A stretch of 64,000 nucleotides of DNA from Elephas maximus indicus (GCF_024166365.1 NC_064819.1:147832793-147896792); one strand, 5' to 3'. Shown: positions 11,026 through 21,601, counted from the stretch's first letter. Numbers and translations: made by a program. The notes: generated from the letters alone by a model not told the origin.

Positions 11026-11239
11026 GGAGCCCTGATATGCAGTGTTTAAGAGCTCAGATGCTAACCAGAAGGTCGGTGGTTCGAACCTACCAGCGGCTCT
11101 GCAGGAGAAAGGTGTGATAGTCTGATTCCGTTAAGATTTACAGCCTTGGAAACCCAATGGGACATTTCTGCTCTGTCCTAAAGGGCTGCTATAAGTCAGA
11201 ATTGACTTGATGTGGATGGGTTTGGTTTGGTTTTGGTTA
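11026..11239 (+). mobile_element. AfroSINE, long form, with clean target duplication
   Basis: The head is gagccctgatatgcagtg, then ggtggttcgaacctaccagc, then the spacer and a tail ending gggtttggtttggttttgg. A 10 bp duplication ccttagttta flanks it at 11016-11025 and 11240-11249. Confidence 0.92.
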
Positions 11240-11287
11240 CCTTAGTTTATGAATTTGTAAAATGAGTAACAAACAAATCTGTCTTGG

Positions 11288-11580
11288 AATAAAATAGCCA
11301 GAATGCGCCTCAGAAGCGAGGATGGCGAGACTTCGTGTCAAATACTTTAGACACGTTATCAGGAGGGATCAGTCCCTGGAGAAGGACATTGTGCTTGGTA
11401 AAGTAGAAGGTCAGTGAAAAAGAAGAAGACCCTCAACGAGATGGATTGACACAGTGGCTGCAACAGTGGGCTCAAGCATAACAATGATTATGAGGATGGC
11501 GCAGGACTGGGCAGTGTTTTCGTTCTTTGTACATAGGGTCGCTATGAGTTGGAAACGACTCGACAGCACCTAACAACAAT
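11288..11580 (+). mobile_element. RTE/BovB-like LINE, 3' end
   Basis: It contains ttatcaggagggatcagtcc, ctggagaaggacattgtgct, agaagaccctcaacgagatg and ends ggtcgctatgagttggaaac then gactcgacagcacctaacaa. This is the 3' terminus of the RTE family, 5'-truncated. Its last ~45 bp match the AfroSINE tail. Confidence 0.88.
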
Positions 11581-11712
11581 GAAATGAGTATAATAATTCT
11601 TGTCTACAAGACTGCATTGTTCTATTTTGAGAATCAAGGGAGGTAAATGATATGACAGTGCTTTGACAAATACTGAACACACCACTATGAGATAGTATGA
11701 TTATTGTTGTAG

Positions 11713-12062
11713 GCCAGTGGTTCTAAACTCCAGTATGAGTAATAATCCTTGGGGATCCTGTGAAAATGCAGATTTCTGGGCCCCACATCCATAGATTTTG
11801 AGGACCTGTGACCTAGGAGGAAACCCTGGTGATGTAGTGGTTAAAAGCTACAGCTGCTAACTAAAGGGTCAGTGGTTTGAATCCACCAGGCACTCCTTGG
11901 AAACCCTATGGGGCAGTTTTACTCTGTCCTATAGGGACTCTATGAGTCAGGATCGACTCAACAGCAGTGGGTTTGGTTTTGGGTGACCTAGGAATCTGCA
12001 GTTTAAGAAGTACTTCAAGTAATTGTGGTACAAATAATCCAAGAATCCCACTGAGAAACATT
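11713..12062 (+). mobile_element. MER5-like hAT transposon, interrupted by SINE
   Basis: The left part reads gccagtggttctaaactcca and tttctgggccccacatcc; the right part, after the SINE, reads aatctgcagtttaagaagta and ends near cactgagaaacattgctga. That is the layout of a diverged non-autonomous MER5 element, with the end-like cagtggttct on the left. Confidence 0.6.
11819..11982 (+). mobile_element. AfroSINE, short form, inside MER5-like element
   Basis: The head is aaaccctggtgatgtagtgg, the B-box-like region gtggtttgaatccaccagg, and it goes straight to ttggaaaccctatggggcag without the spacer of the long form. An 11 bp duplication gtgacctagga lies at 11808-11818 and 11983-11993. Confidence 0.93.
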
Positions 12063-12337
12063 GCTGAATGATGGAGAATACTGGGAGATTCCCTAGCAAG
12101 GTATCTGCTCTCAGGATTCTCTAGGGGCTTTCATCCCTAAGCTTCTGCCTTGAGTTTATTTGAACATTTTCAGAAGCATCTCATTTTTGATGTTTCTTTT
12201 GGTTTGGTTTTTTGGTCTGCATGCCCTGTGTAGGTGCTCTATGGAAATATGCTGGCCTGCCCTATGTGCAGAAAACCATGATTCTGCAGGTGAATGAGCT
12301 AGAGTGTAAATAATCTGTTATTTTCTTTCCTTTATAG

Positions 12338-12731
12338 CAATGCAGAATCTTCTGAAAAGAGATTCAGAATGAACAGCTTTGTGTCAGACTTTGGAAGACC
12401 CGTGGAGCCGGATAAGGTGTTTTCTCGCCAAGGCAATGAGGAATCCAGGTCCCTCTTTCACTGCTACATCAATGAAGTGGACCACTTGGACAGGCCCAAG
12501 GCTTGTCACCAGACCACAGCCTTTGACAGCGATGTGCAGTTCCAGGAAGCCCTCCGAGGCAGCGGGAGGCCAGAGGAGGAGCTGAACAGGCTTATGAAAT
12601 TTGACATCCCCAACTTTGTGAACTCAGACCAGAACTCCTCCTTTGGGGAAGATGATCTTCTGATTTCTGACCCACCCATTGTTTTAGAAAATAAGCCAGT
12701 TTGCCAGACCTCACACAAAGACATGGATTGA
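12338..12731 (+). CDS. MRAP2: MRAP2, last coding exon (melanocortin receptor accessory protein 2, C-terminus)
   Basis: The exon follows a good acceptor (ttttctttcctttatag) and begins one base into a codon, reading (D)NAESSEKRFRMNSFVSDF, then FSRQGNEESRSLFHCYINEV, EEELNRLMKFDIPNFVN, and ending SQ-free CQTSHKDMD before TGA at 12729-12731. This is the whole cytosolic C-terminal region of MRAP2, about 130 of roughly 205 residues; the transmembrane helix is in upstream exons outside the window. MRAP2 is a small single-pass protein that forms antiparallel dimers and modulates melanocortin receptors (MC4R, MC2R) and other GPCRs in energy balance. The reading frame is intact and conserved. One residue appears added near FVNSDQNSSFGEDD relative to the human form as I remember it. 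The upstream exons cannot be checked here. Confidence 0.95.
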
Positions 12732-12810
12732 GAAACATGCTTTGTAAAGGCCTCCCTGAAGATGTGGATTCTGTCTTTGTATAGCAAAAAATCTTCTTCA
12801 TTCACCAAAA

Positions 12811-12846
12811 TTGTACGTGTGTGTGTGTGAAAGAGAGAGAGAGAAA
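12811..12846 (+). repeat. Microsatellite (GT)n followed by (GA)n
   Basis: It reads gtacgtgtgtgtgtgtgaaa then agagagagagagaaaag. It lies in the MRAP2 3' UTR and is likely length-polymorphic. Confidence 0.9.
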
Positions 12847-12908
12847 AGAGCAAGACCTGAATAAGCAGAGTAAATAGGCAATTTATGTGCCTTTAAACAC
12901 ACTTGAGG

Positions 12909-12928
12909 CTTTTTTTTTTTTTTTTTTT
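12909..12928 (+). repeat. T20 homopolymer in MRAP2 3' UTR
   Basis: An uninterrupted run of T follows cacacttgaggc. I find no SINE attached on the minus strand. Confidence 0.85.
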
Positions 12929-13574
12929 GATTATTTACAGTATTCTATTTTCCTTGTTGAAAAATTTGGCCGAATATCCAGTATCATTCTTCCGGAATGG
13001 GGGTCAGCATACTGCTTTTAATCTAACCCTACCATGACCATATTCTGTGCCTTTTAGCAATTTGTTTCACCTCTCTGGGCAGCCACCTTTTTTTACTGTA
13101 AGATGAGGTGGCTGCAGTATCCCTCCCAGCTCTGATAATTGGTGAATTTATGACTTTGCACCCAGATGAGGCTGGTATATGCATAAAGCATTATAAGCTA
13201 AGGCACTGCCTCCTGTCTTGTTTTACGATTCCCTAAATGTCTGTACCTTTTATCTAGCCCTTAACGGAGTCCAGCTTTAGCCCAGGGGCCCAGAGGTCTA
13301 CTAGGCTGTCAGGAGACTTGCCTTACATGGTCACTGTTGGCTAGCATTTCTGCTGGGTTGTGCGGAAACTGCTCTTCTGAGAACCTTTAGGCCACTCATG
13401 CTCAGACCTGGGGGACAGCTGCATCGCCCTCAGAATGAGTTTCAGTCCCCAAGAACTGTAGAGAAGGTTGTCAGCTGAGTAAGGAGAGGGAAGGAGTGGT
13501 GTCGTCCTGTTTGTCTCTATTTGTGTACCTGTGTCTGGTCACATTGTAGTACCATTGACCATTGGCTATAGAAC

Positions 13575-13580
13575 AATAAA
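13575..13580 (+). terminator. MRAP2: Candidate MRAP2 poly(A) signal (proximal)
   Basis: AATAAA in the context gaacaataaaagtgctgttt, about 845 bases after the stop, with T/G-rich sequence following. Confidence 0.45.
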
Positions 13581-13889
13581 AGTGCTGTTTGCCAGGCTGT
13601 CTCTTTACTACAGACAGATAAATGAGGGTCATCTGGCTACTGTGTGGGCTTTGAGCTGAAGCGGTAAGTGGGTTGAAAATACTCCACCAACAGATATTCA
13701 GGGTGGCCTAGATTATGTAAATACGTGTACAATGCAGAGTTAAGTTCATGAAGAAATCAAGCCTGCGCACTGGTATTGGCAATAACCTGGTTCTGCACAC
13801 ACCCTTAGTTGCTCGCATGGCTAGCTGCTAATTTGTGAGTGGCATTTTCATTATGAATTTGTTCACTGCCTGTCTTGCTTTAGCTGTAA

Positions 13890-13895
13890 AATAAA
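13890..13895 (+). terminator. MRAP2: Candidate MRAP2 poly(A) signal (distal)
   Basis: AATAAA in the context gctgtaaaataaatacattt, followed within 30 bases by the T/G-rich stretch tctctggttctttgttttc. It is the better placed of the two hexamers. Confidence 0.55.
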
Positions 13896-13915
13896 TACAT
13901 TTGATCGCACAGGAA

Positions 13916-14619
13916 TTTTCTCTGGTTCTTTGTTTTCACACATCTATTTTTCCTCTTTCCTTTAAAAACTATACCGCATTTGTAATACCTTCAAATTTCT
14001 TAGAGTGGGCAGTGTTGATTCCGTCATCTTGGGGGTCCCAGTCATGCACCAGCCATGCTTTAGGAATTAACCAACCAACAGAAATCCCTTTGCCATAATA
14101 ATGTCTTTTGAGGAAAACAGTATTCTTTAAGGCTCTTGACACTGAACAGCAGAACAAAGCAGAGAATATTTCTTAATAATTAAATCTGCTTTAACACATT
14201 CTTACAGATACTTATATATTTTCCTGAATATTCTCTACAATACAGTAACAGTCATAAAGAATGCTGATTTTATTAATTTCTACCTTCTAATTACTCATAA
14301 ATTACTCAACCAAATATAAACCATAGGCTATTTCTTATTAATGTTCAAAGCTATTTAAGTGGTATCTTACTAAAAAATGCAGATTTATTAGTCAGAACAC
14401 TGAAGGATATTCAAAGTTGGAAAAATATCCATGACTATTCCATCATTTTTATGAGCTAAATCAAGAACCGAAGGGTCCGAGATTTTACTGTACTTACAAC
14501 CTAATGAGTTATCCTGCCACAGTGTTATGCATGCTGCCAGAAGACATTAGACTCCTGAGTGAGAGACAACGGACTTCATTACTCACGACACAGCTAGGCA
14601 GCATGAGCTTCATGTTGGT
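13916..14619. other. Intergenic, nothing recognised
   Basis: A/T-rich sequence after the MRAP2 3' end. I see no gene and no repeat I can name. Confidence 0.5.
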
Positions 14620-15092
14620 TCCTGTATTAGTTTCCTGTTGCCATTGTAACAGATTAACAGAAAATTACTGGCTTAACATGACACAAATTTATTCTCTTGA
14701 CACAAATTTATTCTTTTACAGTTTTGGAATGCAGAAGTCAAAGCTCAATCTCAGTGGGCTAAAAATCAAGTTATCATCAGTGCTGTGTTCCTTCTGAAAG
14801 CTCTAGGGGAGAATCCATTTCCTTTTTCCAGCTTCCAGAGGCTGCCCACATTCCTTGGCTCATGGCCCCACCTCACTGTGATCTCTCATTTTGTCTTCAC
14901 ATTTCCTTCTTGACTCTTGTGATTGATTAAATTGGACCCTCGCAGATAATTCAGGATAATGGCCCCATCTCAGGATTCTAAATCACATTTGCAAAGTCCC
15001 TTTTGCCATGTGACAGAGTCACAGCTCTGGGGATTAGGACATGGGCATGTTTGGGGGAGGCATTATTCAGCTGACTATAGGCTGCCCTCTGG
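14620..15092 (-). mobile_element. MLT1-like (ERVL-MaLR) solo LTR
   Basis: On the plus strand the inverted LTR reads tgtattagtttcctgttgcc, then gttccttctgaaagctctag, ccattccttggctcatggcc with slight changes, and ends gggaggcattattcagctga. The same family lies in the opposite orientation at 21309-22085. A local 20 bp doubling (tgacacaaatttattct) occurs at about 14679-14715. The exact subfamily is uncertain. Confidence 0.7.
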
Positions 15093-15664
15093 CTTCAAAG
15101 ATTCAGGCCCATCCATATGCAAAATGTATTCACCTCATCCCAACATCCCCCGAAGTCTCAAACTATTACAGCAGCAACTCAGAGTCTAATACATCATCTA
15201 AATCTCATCAGCTCAAAAGTCCCATATCTCATCTCTTAACCATTTAAGTCATAGAGATTCAGTGCATGATCCATCCTGAGAAAAATTCCTCTCCATCTGT
15301 GGACCCATAGAACTAGAAGAAGTTATTTGCTCCCAAAATACAATGATGGGAAAGCCATAGGATACCAGTTACAGACATTCTCATGCAAAAATGGAGAAAA
15401 TGGAAGGGAAAAAAGGAGTCTTTCTGATCCTAAGCAATTTTGAAATCCAACTGGGCCAGCTCTGTTAGGTTAAGGCCTGGGAACCCGTCCCCTCTTGAGG
15501 CTGGAGCATGACCTTTTGTAGTCCCAAGTCAGGGAAAAGTGGCTCCCACTTTGACCAAGGGCAGTTCTCAAGAGAAGGGGGCACTGACCAATAGCCACAG
15601 AAGCTGGGAATGGCATACTGGTTAGTAAACAGGATCTGGGTAGGGCTCTACCAGCACCCATTAC
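15093..15664. other. Intergenic, nothing firmly recognised
   Basis: The first part (gccctctggcttcaaagatt onward) reads like decayed repeat internal sequence but I cannot assign it. No coding signal was found. Confidence 0.4.
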
Positions 15665-16480
15665 AAACAGTAACAGGTAACTTTCACTAAGTACTAAGCA
15701 GCCACGCTACTAAGTGCTTTAACTCTGAGAACTCTCAACACAGAGGCTTAAATGATCCTTTTAAATGTCAGATAGATCACGTCTCTTCTCAAAACCCTGC
15801 GATGGTTTCGCATTTCACTCAGCAAAGAACCCAGAGTCCTTACAATGACCTATGTGGTCTATGAGAACACCCCACCCCAGAGTTTCTACTGCTCTCCCCT
15901 GGCTTATTCTTGCTTCAGCCACACTGGCCTCCTTGGTGTTCCTTGAAAACATCACAAATGCACCCATTTTAGGGCTGATGCCCTGGTTGGTCTGTCTGGA
16001 ACACTCTTTTGCTAAATAATCCACATGGTTCACTCCCTCATCTCCTTCAAGTCTTTCCTCAAGGTTCTCAATGAAAACTATCCTAGTCGTCCTGTGACCT
16101 AACCCAACACTCCTTATCTATCTCCCTTATCATGATCTGTTTTTCCTCCTTCACAATTACCACCTTTTATCATACTATACAATTTACATGATATTATGTC
16201 TATAGTGCATTTTCTGCCCTTTCTACTAGAATGTAAACTCCTCAAGGGCATGGCTGTTTATTTTGTTCACTGATAAATCTCAAGTGGTTAGACCAGTTCC
16301 TGGGAACATAGCAGGCGGTCGATAAATATTTGCTGGCTGGATGGATGGATAGATGGGTAAAGGGGCAGACTGTTCTTTACATTTATTTTGCAGATAAGGG
16401 AACTAAGGCTCTGGAAGATTCAATGTTTTGTCTAGGCTAAAGAGAGCTAGTAAGTGGCAGACAAAGCTGGACTTTGAGTA
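15665..16480 (+). mobile_element. L2 3' end flanked by MIR fragments
   Basis: A short MIR piece (ctactaagtgctttaactct) is followed by an L2 3' region ending in the typical aatgtaaactcctcaagggc, gttcctgggaacatagcagg and gataaatatttgctggctgg (about 16345). A MIR 3' piece follows at about 16375-16480 (gataagggaactaaggctct). All are ancient and diverged. Confidence 0.65.
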
Positions 16481-16499
16481 AACTTTGGTGAGTTTGTAG

Positions 16500-18765
16500 A
16501 AGGCCTGAACTTGCGTAGTGATGTTGCATAAGTTCCGACATATGTATTCATCCAAGGAATCAACACAATTAAGATAATGAATATATCACATGTGGTCTTC
16601 TGTAATCCCTCTCTTCCTCATGTCCCCCCATTCCATGGGAAACACTGATTTGATTTTTGTCACTATATATTGTTTTGCATTTTCTAGAATGGAATTATGT
16701 AGTATGTAATCTTTTTTGTCTGGCTTCTTTCACTTGGCATAATTAGCTTAAGATTCATCATGTTGCATGCAATAATAATTTTTTTTTTTTTTGCAATTGT
16801 TGAGTAGTATTTCATTGTATGAATACACCATAATTTGATTATCTGTTTCTCTGTTGATGAACATTTATTTCCAGTTTTGGCCATTACAAATAAACTACTA
16901 CGAACATTTGTTTACAAGTCTTTATACGGAGATATGCTTTTATTAGGTAAGTACCTAGAAGAGAAATGGCTGAGTCATATGGTAAGTGGATGTTTAACTT
17001 TTTAAGAATCTGCTAAGTGTTTTTCTAAAGTATTTGTACCACTTTACATTCCTACCACAGTGTATGAGATGTCCAGTTATTCTACTTCCTTGCCAACACT
17101 TTGTAATGTCAGTCTTTAATTTTATGCATTCTAATATTTACTATAGTGGTATCTTGTTGTAGTCTTCATTTGCATTTCCCTAATGACTAATGGCATTCAG
17201 GACCATTTCATGTACTTATTTGTCATCTGTATATTTTTGGTGAAGTGTCTTTTCAAGTCTTTGGGCTTTTTTTTTTTTTTAATTTCAATGTGACTATTTT
17301 CTAATTATTATTGAGTTTTGAGATACTCTGTTTATAAGTTCTTTATCAGATGTATGATCTGCAAAATTTCTCCCAGTCTGTGGCTTTTCTTTTTCTTAAA
17401 AGGTCTTTGAAAGCAGAAAGTCTTCATTTTGCTAAAGTCCTTTATATCAATTTCTTTTTTTAATGGATTGTGCTTTTAGTGTCATATAAATCTTTGCTGG
17501 ACCCAAGGTCAGCAAAATCCTAATTTTTTTTTTTTCCTAGAAATTTTATAGTTTCAGATTTTCCATTAAGGTCTATGAGCTATTTTGAGTTAATTTTTGT
17601 ATATGATATGAAGAATTGAAGTTCATTATTTTGTATATGGATATTTAATTGTTCCAGCATGATTTGTTGAAAAGGCAATCCTTTGTCACTGAATTGCCTT
17701 TGCACCTTTGTTGAAAATCAGTTGTCCATATGCATTGGTTTATTTCTGGACATTCTATTCTGTTCTGTTTTTATATTTGCCTATCTCTCTCTAATACCAC
17801 ACTTCTTGATTACTGTAACCTTAGAGTAAGTCTTGAATCAGATAGTATAAGTTCTCCAACTTTGTTCTTTTTTTCTTTTATTTTTAGTACACATACTGTT
17901 TCATGACATTGGTTAACAACCCCATGACAGGTCAACACTCTCCCTTCTCAACCTTGGGTTCCCTATTACCAGCTTTCCTATCCCCTCCTACCTTCTAGTC
18001 CTTGTCCCTGGGCTGTTGTGCCCCTTTAGTCTTGTTTTGTTTTATGGGCCTGTCTAGTCTTTGAAGGGTGAACCTTGGGAATGACTTCATTACTGAACTA
18101 AAAGGGTGTCTGGGGGCCATACTCTTACGGTTTCTCTAGTGTTTGTCAGGCCAGTAAGTCTGTCTTTTTTTGTGTGTGTGTGGGTTAGAGTTTCATTCCA
18201 CATTCTTCTCCAGCTCTGTCCGAGACCCTCTATTGTGACCTCTGTCAGAACAGTCAGTGGTGGCAGCTGGGCAACATCTCATACTGAACTCAGTCTGGTA
18301 GATGCCATGGTAGTTGTGGTCCATTAGTCCTTTGGACTAATCTTTGCCTTGTGTCTTCAGTTTTCTTCATTATCCCTTGGTCCTGAAGGGGTGAGACAAG
18401 TGGAGTATCTTAGATGGCTGCACACAGGCTTTTAAGCCCCCAGATAAGTGAATGTAGAACATTTTCTTTATAAACTATGTTATGCCAATTGAGCTAGATA
18501 TTCCCTAAGACCATAGTCCCCACAGCTCTCAGCCCAGCAGTTCAGTCCCTCAGGAAGTTTAGTTGTATCTATGGAACTTATATGACCTTGCCTTGTACAA
18601 GTTGTGCTGGCTTTCCCAGAATTGTGTACTGTCTTAGCCTTCACCAAAGTTATCACTTATCTATTGTCTTATTTAGTCCAACTTTGTTCTTATTGTTTAA
18701 AGTTGTTTTGGTTATTTGACTCCTTCCCATTTCTACATGAATTTTAGAATCAGATTGCAAATTCC
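16500..18765 (-). mobile_element. Old L1 fragment, interrupted
   Basis: On the plus strand the inverted ORF2 3' region is seen as tggcttctttcacttggcat, tttcattgtatgaatacacc and gagaaatggctgagtcatat, continuing to about 17869. After an inserted younger L1 3' end it resumes at 18692 with attgtttaaagttgttttgg. It has no usable reading frame. Confidence 0.75.
17870..18676 (-). mobile_element. L1 3'-end-only insertion with 15 bp duplication
   Basis: It is related to the 3' UTR of the L1 at 1228-2404 (gtctgggggccatactctta, ggccagtaagtctgtc, cttagatggctgcacacagg, ttatgccaattgagctagat). The duplication tccaactttgttctt flanks it at 17855-17869 and 18677-18691, so it is a 5'-truncated insertion into the old L1. 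The candidate 3' UTR frame is broken by stops here. Confidence 0.88.
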
Positions 18766-18769
18766 CTTT

Positions 18770-19060
18770 TTACATCCTGTTCTGCCAAAATTCTATCCAT
18801 TTCTTAAGATCTAACTCCAAAGCCACATTTTCTAAAAAAGGCTCTCCAGAACTCCAATGAAAGGTATTTCTCTTTCTTCTGTGCTTCATTCATACTTCAT
18901 AATACTCTTATTACATTTATTTATATTTGGCTATATTTACTTGTCTGATCTTTCCTGCCAGACAGAAAGCATCTTAATGTCAGGAATCTTGACTTATTTC
19001 CTTCTGTCTGCCAAAAAGCCTAGTATTATACTTTGAAGTTCCCAGAGTGGTGTCCTTTGG
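18770..19060 (+). mobile_element. L2 fragment
   Basis: It shows L2 3' features: agatctaactccaaagccac, ggctctccagaactccaatg and cagacagaaagcatcttaat. Diverged. Confidence 0.5.
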
Positions 19061-19068
19061 AATCCTTT

Positions 19069-19268
19069 GGAGTCCCTGGGTGTTGCAAATAGTTAATGTG
19101 CTTGGCTGCTAACCAAAAGGTTAGAGGTTCGAGTCTACCCAGAGGTACCTTGGAAGAAAAGACTGGTTATCTACTTTTAAAAATTAGCCATCAAAAACCC
19201 TACAGAGTAGAATTCTACTTCTACACACATGGGGTTGCCATGAGCCAGAATTGACTCAATGGCAATTT
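19069..19268 (+). mobile_element. AfroSINE, diverged subfamily
   Basis: The head is ggagtccctgggtgttgcaa, then ggctgctaaccaaaaggtta and gttcgagtctacccagaggt, a middle aaaaattagccatcaaaaac, and the tail gccatgagccagaattgact. The middle differs from the other copies here; it is shared with the copy at 24517. Confidence 0.85.
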
Positions 19269-19913
19269 AAAAAAAATGCAGGAGTGAGTCCGGCATTAAG
19301 AGGGCTCTGCAGAGTACATCTAGCTTATTTGCCTGCACATTGTCAAGGATTCTAACAGACTTAACATTTTTTATTCTATTGCTTGTTATTTCCAAGATCT
19401 CTGAGCCTTTAACGTTTCTATTGCTATTACTGCACTTACAGAGAATAATTAGATAATTATTTTCCAAATATCAAAATATACTCCCGCTAACTTTGATGCT
19501 AATTATATTTAGTTGTGTCTTAACAATATATTTATTGTTCACATACTGCCTCATCATTAAACTACTGGAGGAATGTCATACTCTTAAAGATATCGAAGGC
19601 TCCTTTTGCTACCAGGGCAGTGCACCTCAACTCAAATCTAGTGTATTCCCACTGGCCCACTCCAGTCCTACTCTTGCTCTTTACTGGGGGAACTGAAGTT
19701 ATGCCCCAGCCCGCTAAAAGCATATGAATCTCAGGAAGAATGACTGGAGGATAAGCATGCCCTTCTTATGGGAGAAATTCAGCCCAGTGATCTGGCAGCA
19801 TGGGAATATGTTTGGCCTGCTTTTTCTACAGCCTTAATTGCTATACTCTGTTCCACACTTATTAGGAACAAACACAATGAGGACATTGTTTTAACACCTT
19901 GTTGTGTTTGTTA
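19269..19913. other. Intergenic, nothing recognised
   Basis: No coding signal and no repeat that I can name. Confidence 0.45.
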
Positions 19914-19926
19914 GCAGCATAACTAT

Positions 19927-20091
19927 AAACCCCAAACCAGACCCATTGCCGTTGAGGCAATTCCGACTCATAGTGACATTATAGGGCAGAGTAGAACTGC
20001 CTCATAGCATTTCCAAGAAGCAGCTGGTGGATTTGAACTGCTGACCTTTTGGCTAGCAGCCACAGTTCTTAACCACTGCACCACCAGGGCT
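19927..20091 (-). mobile_element. AfroSINE, short form, 13 bp duplication
   Basis: On the plus strand: gacccattgccgttgaggca, cagctggtggatttgaactg, ttaaccactgcaccaccagg. The duplication gcagcataactat lies at 19914-19926 and 20092-20104. Confidence 0.93.
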
Positions 20092-20504
20092 GCAGCATAA
20101 CTATGAGTAGGGAAATCAGCTTTCCCATCACGCTCAGGTGTTATGCCGCTATGACACTCAGCTTGGTTAATGGTTTCTCCCGTGAGAAATTTAAGACTCA
20201 GAAAATTTATGAATGCATTTTTTTTTCCTTCCTTGGTCTTTCTACATCATTAGGTCTGGTGAGATTATATGAATCCTGTTTATTTGAAGCACAGAATTAA
20301 TCTTTATTGAAGCATCATGTATTTAAAAGGCTATTAGACAATTTGTGAGCAGACAGAAATGCTCTCAGATTTTTGTTCTAAACTAGAATCTTGGCTAGTG
20401 GTTAAAGAAAATTCATTTAAAACTTAAATTTAGTGATACAAAATTAAAAAAATGGTGGAACTATTAGCTAATCCATTAAACAGTATAGCAGTTTACCTTT
20501 GTAC

Positions 20505-20613
20505 CTGTTTCTCTGGTGGTTTTGCAATGATCTCCCTCTGAGTCATCCCTGAAAGGCCTGTGTCCTCACTGTCAATATCATCATCCTCAAGGAGTTGATT
20601 CTTTTGGAAGATT
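20505..20613 (-). CDS. Orphan exon-like sequence, unrecognised protein
   Basis: On the minus strand a strong acceptor (ctctttattcccctag) precedes an open stretch reading IFQKNQLLEDDDIDSEDTGL then SGMTQREIIAKPPEKQ, in the frame where two bases come from a previous exon. It ends at AAACAG|gtacaaag, or continues VQR to a TAA at 20495-20497 if it is a terminal exon. The frame does not extend upstream of the acceptor (an in-frame TAG sits in it), as expected of a real exon. An AATAAA on the same strand lies at 20303-20308. It lies about 7 kb beyond the CEP162 stop. Phase does not fit splicing from either of the last two CEP162 introns. I do not recognise the protein; it could be a lone exon of an unknown transcript, a relic, or chance. 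Confidence 0.3.
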
Positions 20614-20639
20614 CTAGGGGAATAAAGAGATGAACAAAA

Positions 20640-21120
20640 AGAAATGAACACACAGGGGATGTGGCACATGTATATGTGATAGCCAACACAGCCAGGAGCT
20701 GCTTACCTGGTCCTTCTGTCCACTAGCAAACAAAAGCTTAGGTGATGGCAATGGGTGTGGCTCAACTGGGAGCTGCTCAGACCAAGCAGAACCTACCCGC
20801 TCCTGGCCATTGTCCTCAGAGCACTGGGTGTGGCTCAAGCCAGTCAATTCCAGTTTACTAGACTACAAGTCAAAGAAAAAAAATGCAATGTGTCTTCCTG
20901 TGCTCCCTGATAACCTGTGTAGTCCATAACGATTGTATATACTTCCTAGTGAGAGACAATATAAAAGGTTCTGCCTCCCTTTGCTCGGGGAGCTTGATTT
21001 GAGGTGTACACCTCCTTGCTCCTTGCCTGAGAGCTTGCACTGAACACTCTTCCTCCCTCCTTGGTGTGTCTTCATTGATGAGAAGCTGCACTAAACAGGA
21101 CCTGCTTTGGGTAACATACA
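20640..21120 (+). mobile_element. Possible old retroviral solo LTR
   Basis: A TATA-like box (gacaatataaaaggttctgc, about 20960) is followed by gctcggggagcttgatttga and cctgagagcttgcactgaac, then actcttcctccctccttgg, and the end ggtaacataca. This order is like the R/U5 part of an endogenous retroviral LTR with the poly(A) hexamer mutated. No internal viral genes are present. The left boundary and family are uncertain. Confidence 0.4.
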
Positions 21121-21441
21121 ATAAAAACCACAGAGAGACATGTGATACAGAAAATATGTCCCATTTAGAGAAGAATATAATCATAAAAATCTGGTGTGAT
21201 GAAAAAATGGTGTGGTGGAAGAGAGCTGGTGGTGAAAGAGGGGGCATAAGCAAAGGCAGCAGCTTAGGTAGCACAGTTAGAACATGAGTAATTGGTTGAC
21301 TGAAGGCAGTGTGGTAGGCAGAAAAAAGATGTCCACCTGTGAATGTTACCCTCTGTAGCACAAAGAACTTTGCACGTGTGCTTAAGGACCTTGAAAATGG
21401 AGACTTCAGCCTGCATTACTGAGGTGGGCCCAATTTAATCA

Positions 21442-21601
21442 CACACAAAAAAAGCCTGTTGCTGTGGAGTCAACTCCGACTCATAGCCAACTCTATAGGA
21501 CAGAGTGGAACTGCCCCACTGGGTTTCCAAGGAGCGGATGGTGGATACCCACCTTTTGGTTAGCAGCCCAGCTATTAACCACTGCACCACCAGTGATCCA
21601 C
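21442..21601 (-). mobile_element. AfroSINE, short form, nested in MLT1-like LTR
   Basis: cctgttgctgtggagtcaac starts the inverted tail and ccactgcaccaccagtgatc ends the inverted head. The 8 bp duplication tttaatca is at 21434-21441 and 21602-21609. Confidence 0.9.

Larger units (their letters stand above)
1..12337 (+). other. MRAP2: MRAP2 last intron (3' part)
   Basis: Everything left of the MRAP2 acceptor (tttctttcctttatag, ending at 12337) is intron of that gene, inferred because the exon at 12338 starts inside a codon. No other exon was found in it. It is mostly transposable elements: an RTE 5' part, a full-length L1 nested in an older L1, four AfroSINEs, an RTE 3' end and a MER5-like element. 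Confidence 0.75.
12732..13915 (+). other. MRAP2: MRAP2 3' UTR
   Basis: It runs from the stop codon to just past the second poly(A) signal. It holds a GT/GA microsatellite and a T20 run near its start and no other recognised repeat. The 3' limit is inferred from the hexamer at 13890-13895 and the T/G-rich sequence after it. Confidence 0.65.

Noticed and set aside
12379..12853. Overlapping frames on both strands over MRAP2
   Set aside because: Shadows of the MRAP2 exon, whose own frame matches a known protein with a proper acceptor.
20870..21361. 163-codon minus-strand frame
   Set aside because: Runs across LTR-like and MLT1-like sequence with no domain; repeat-derived and chance.
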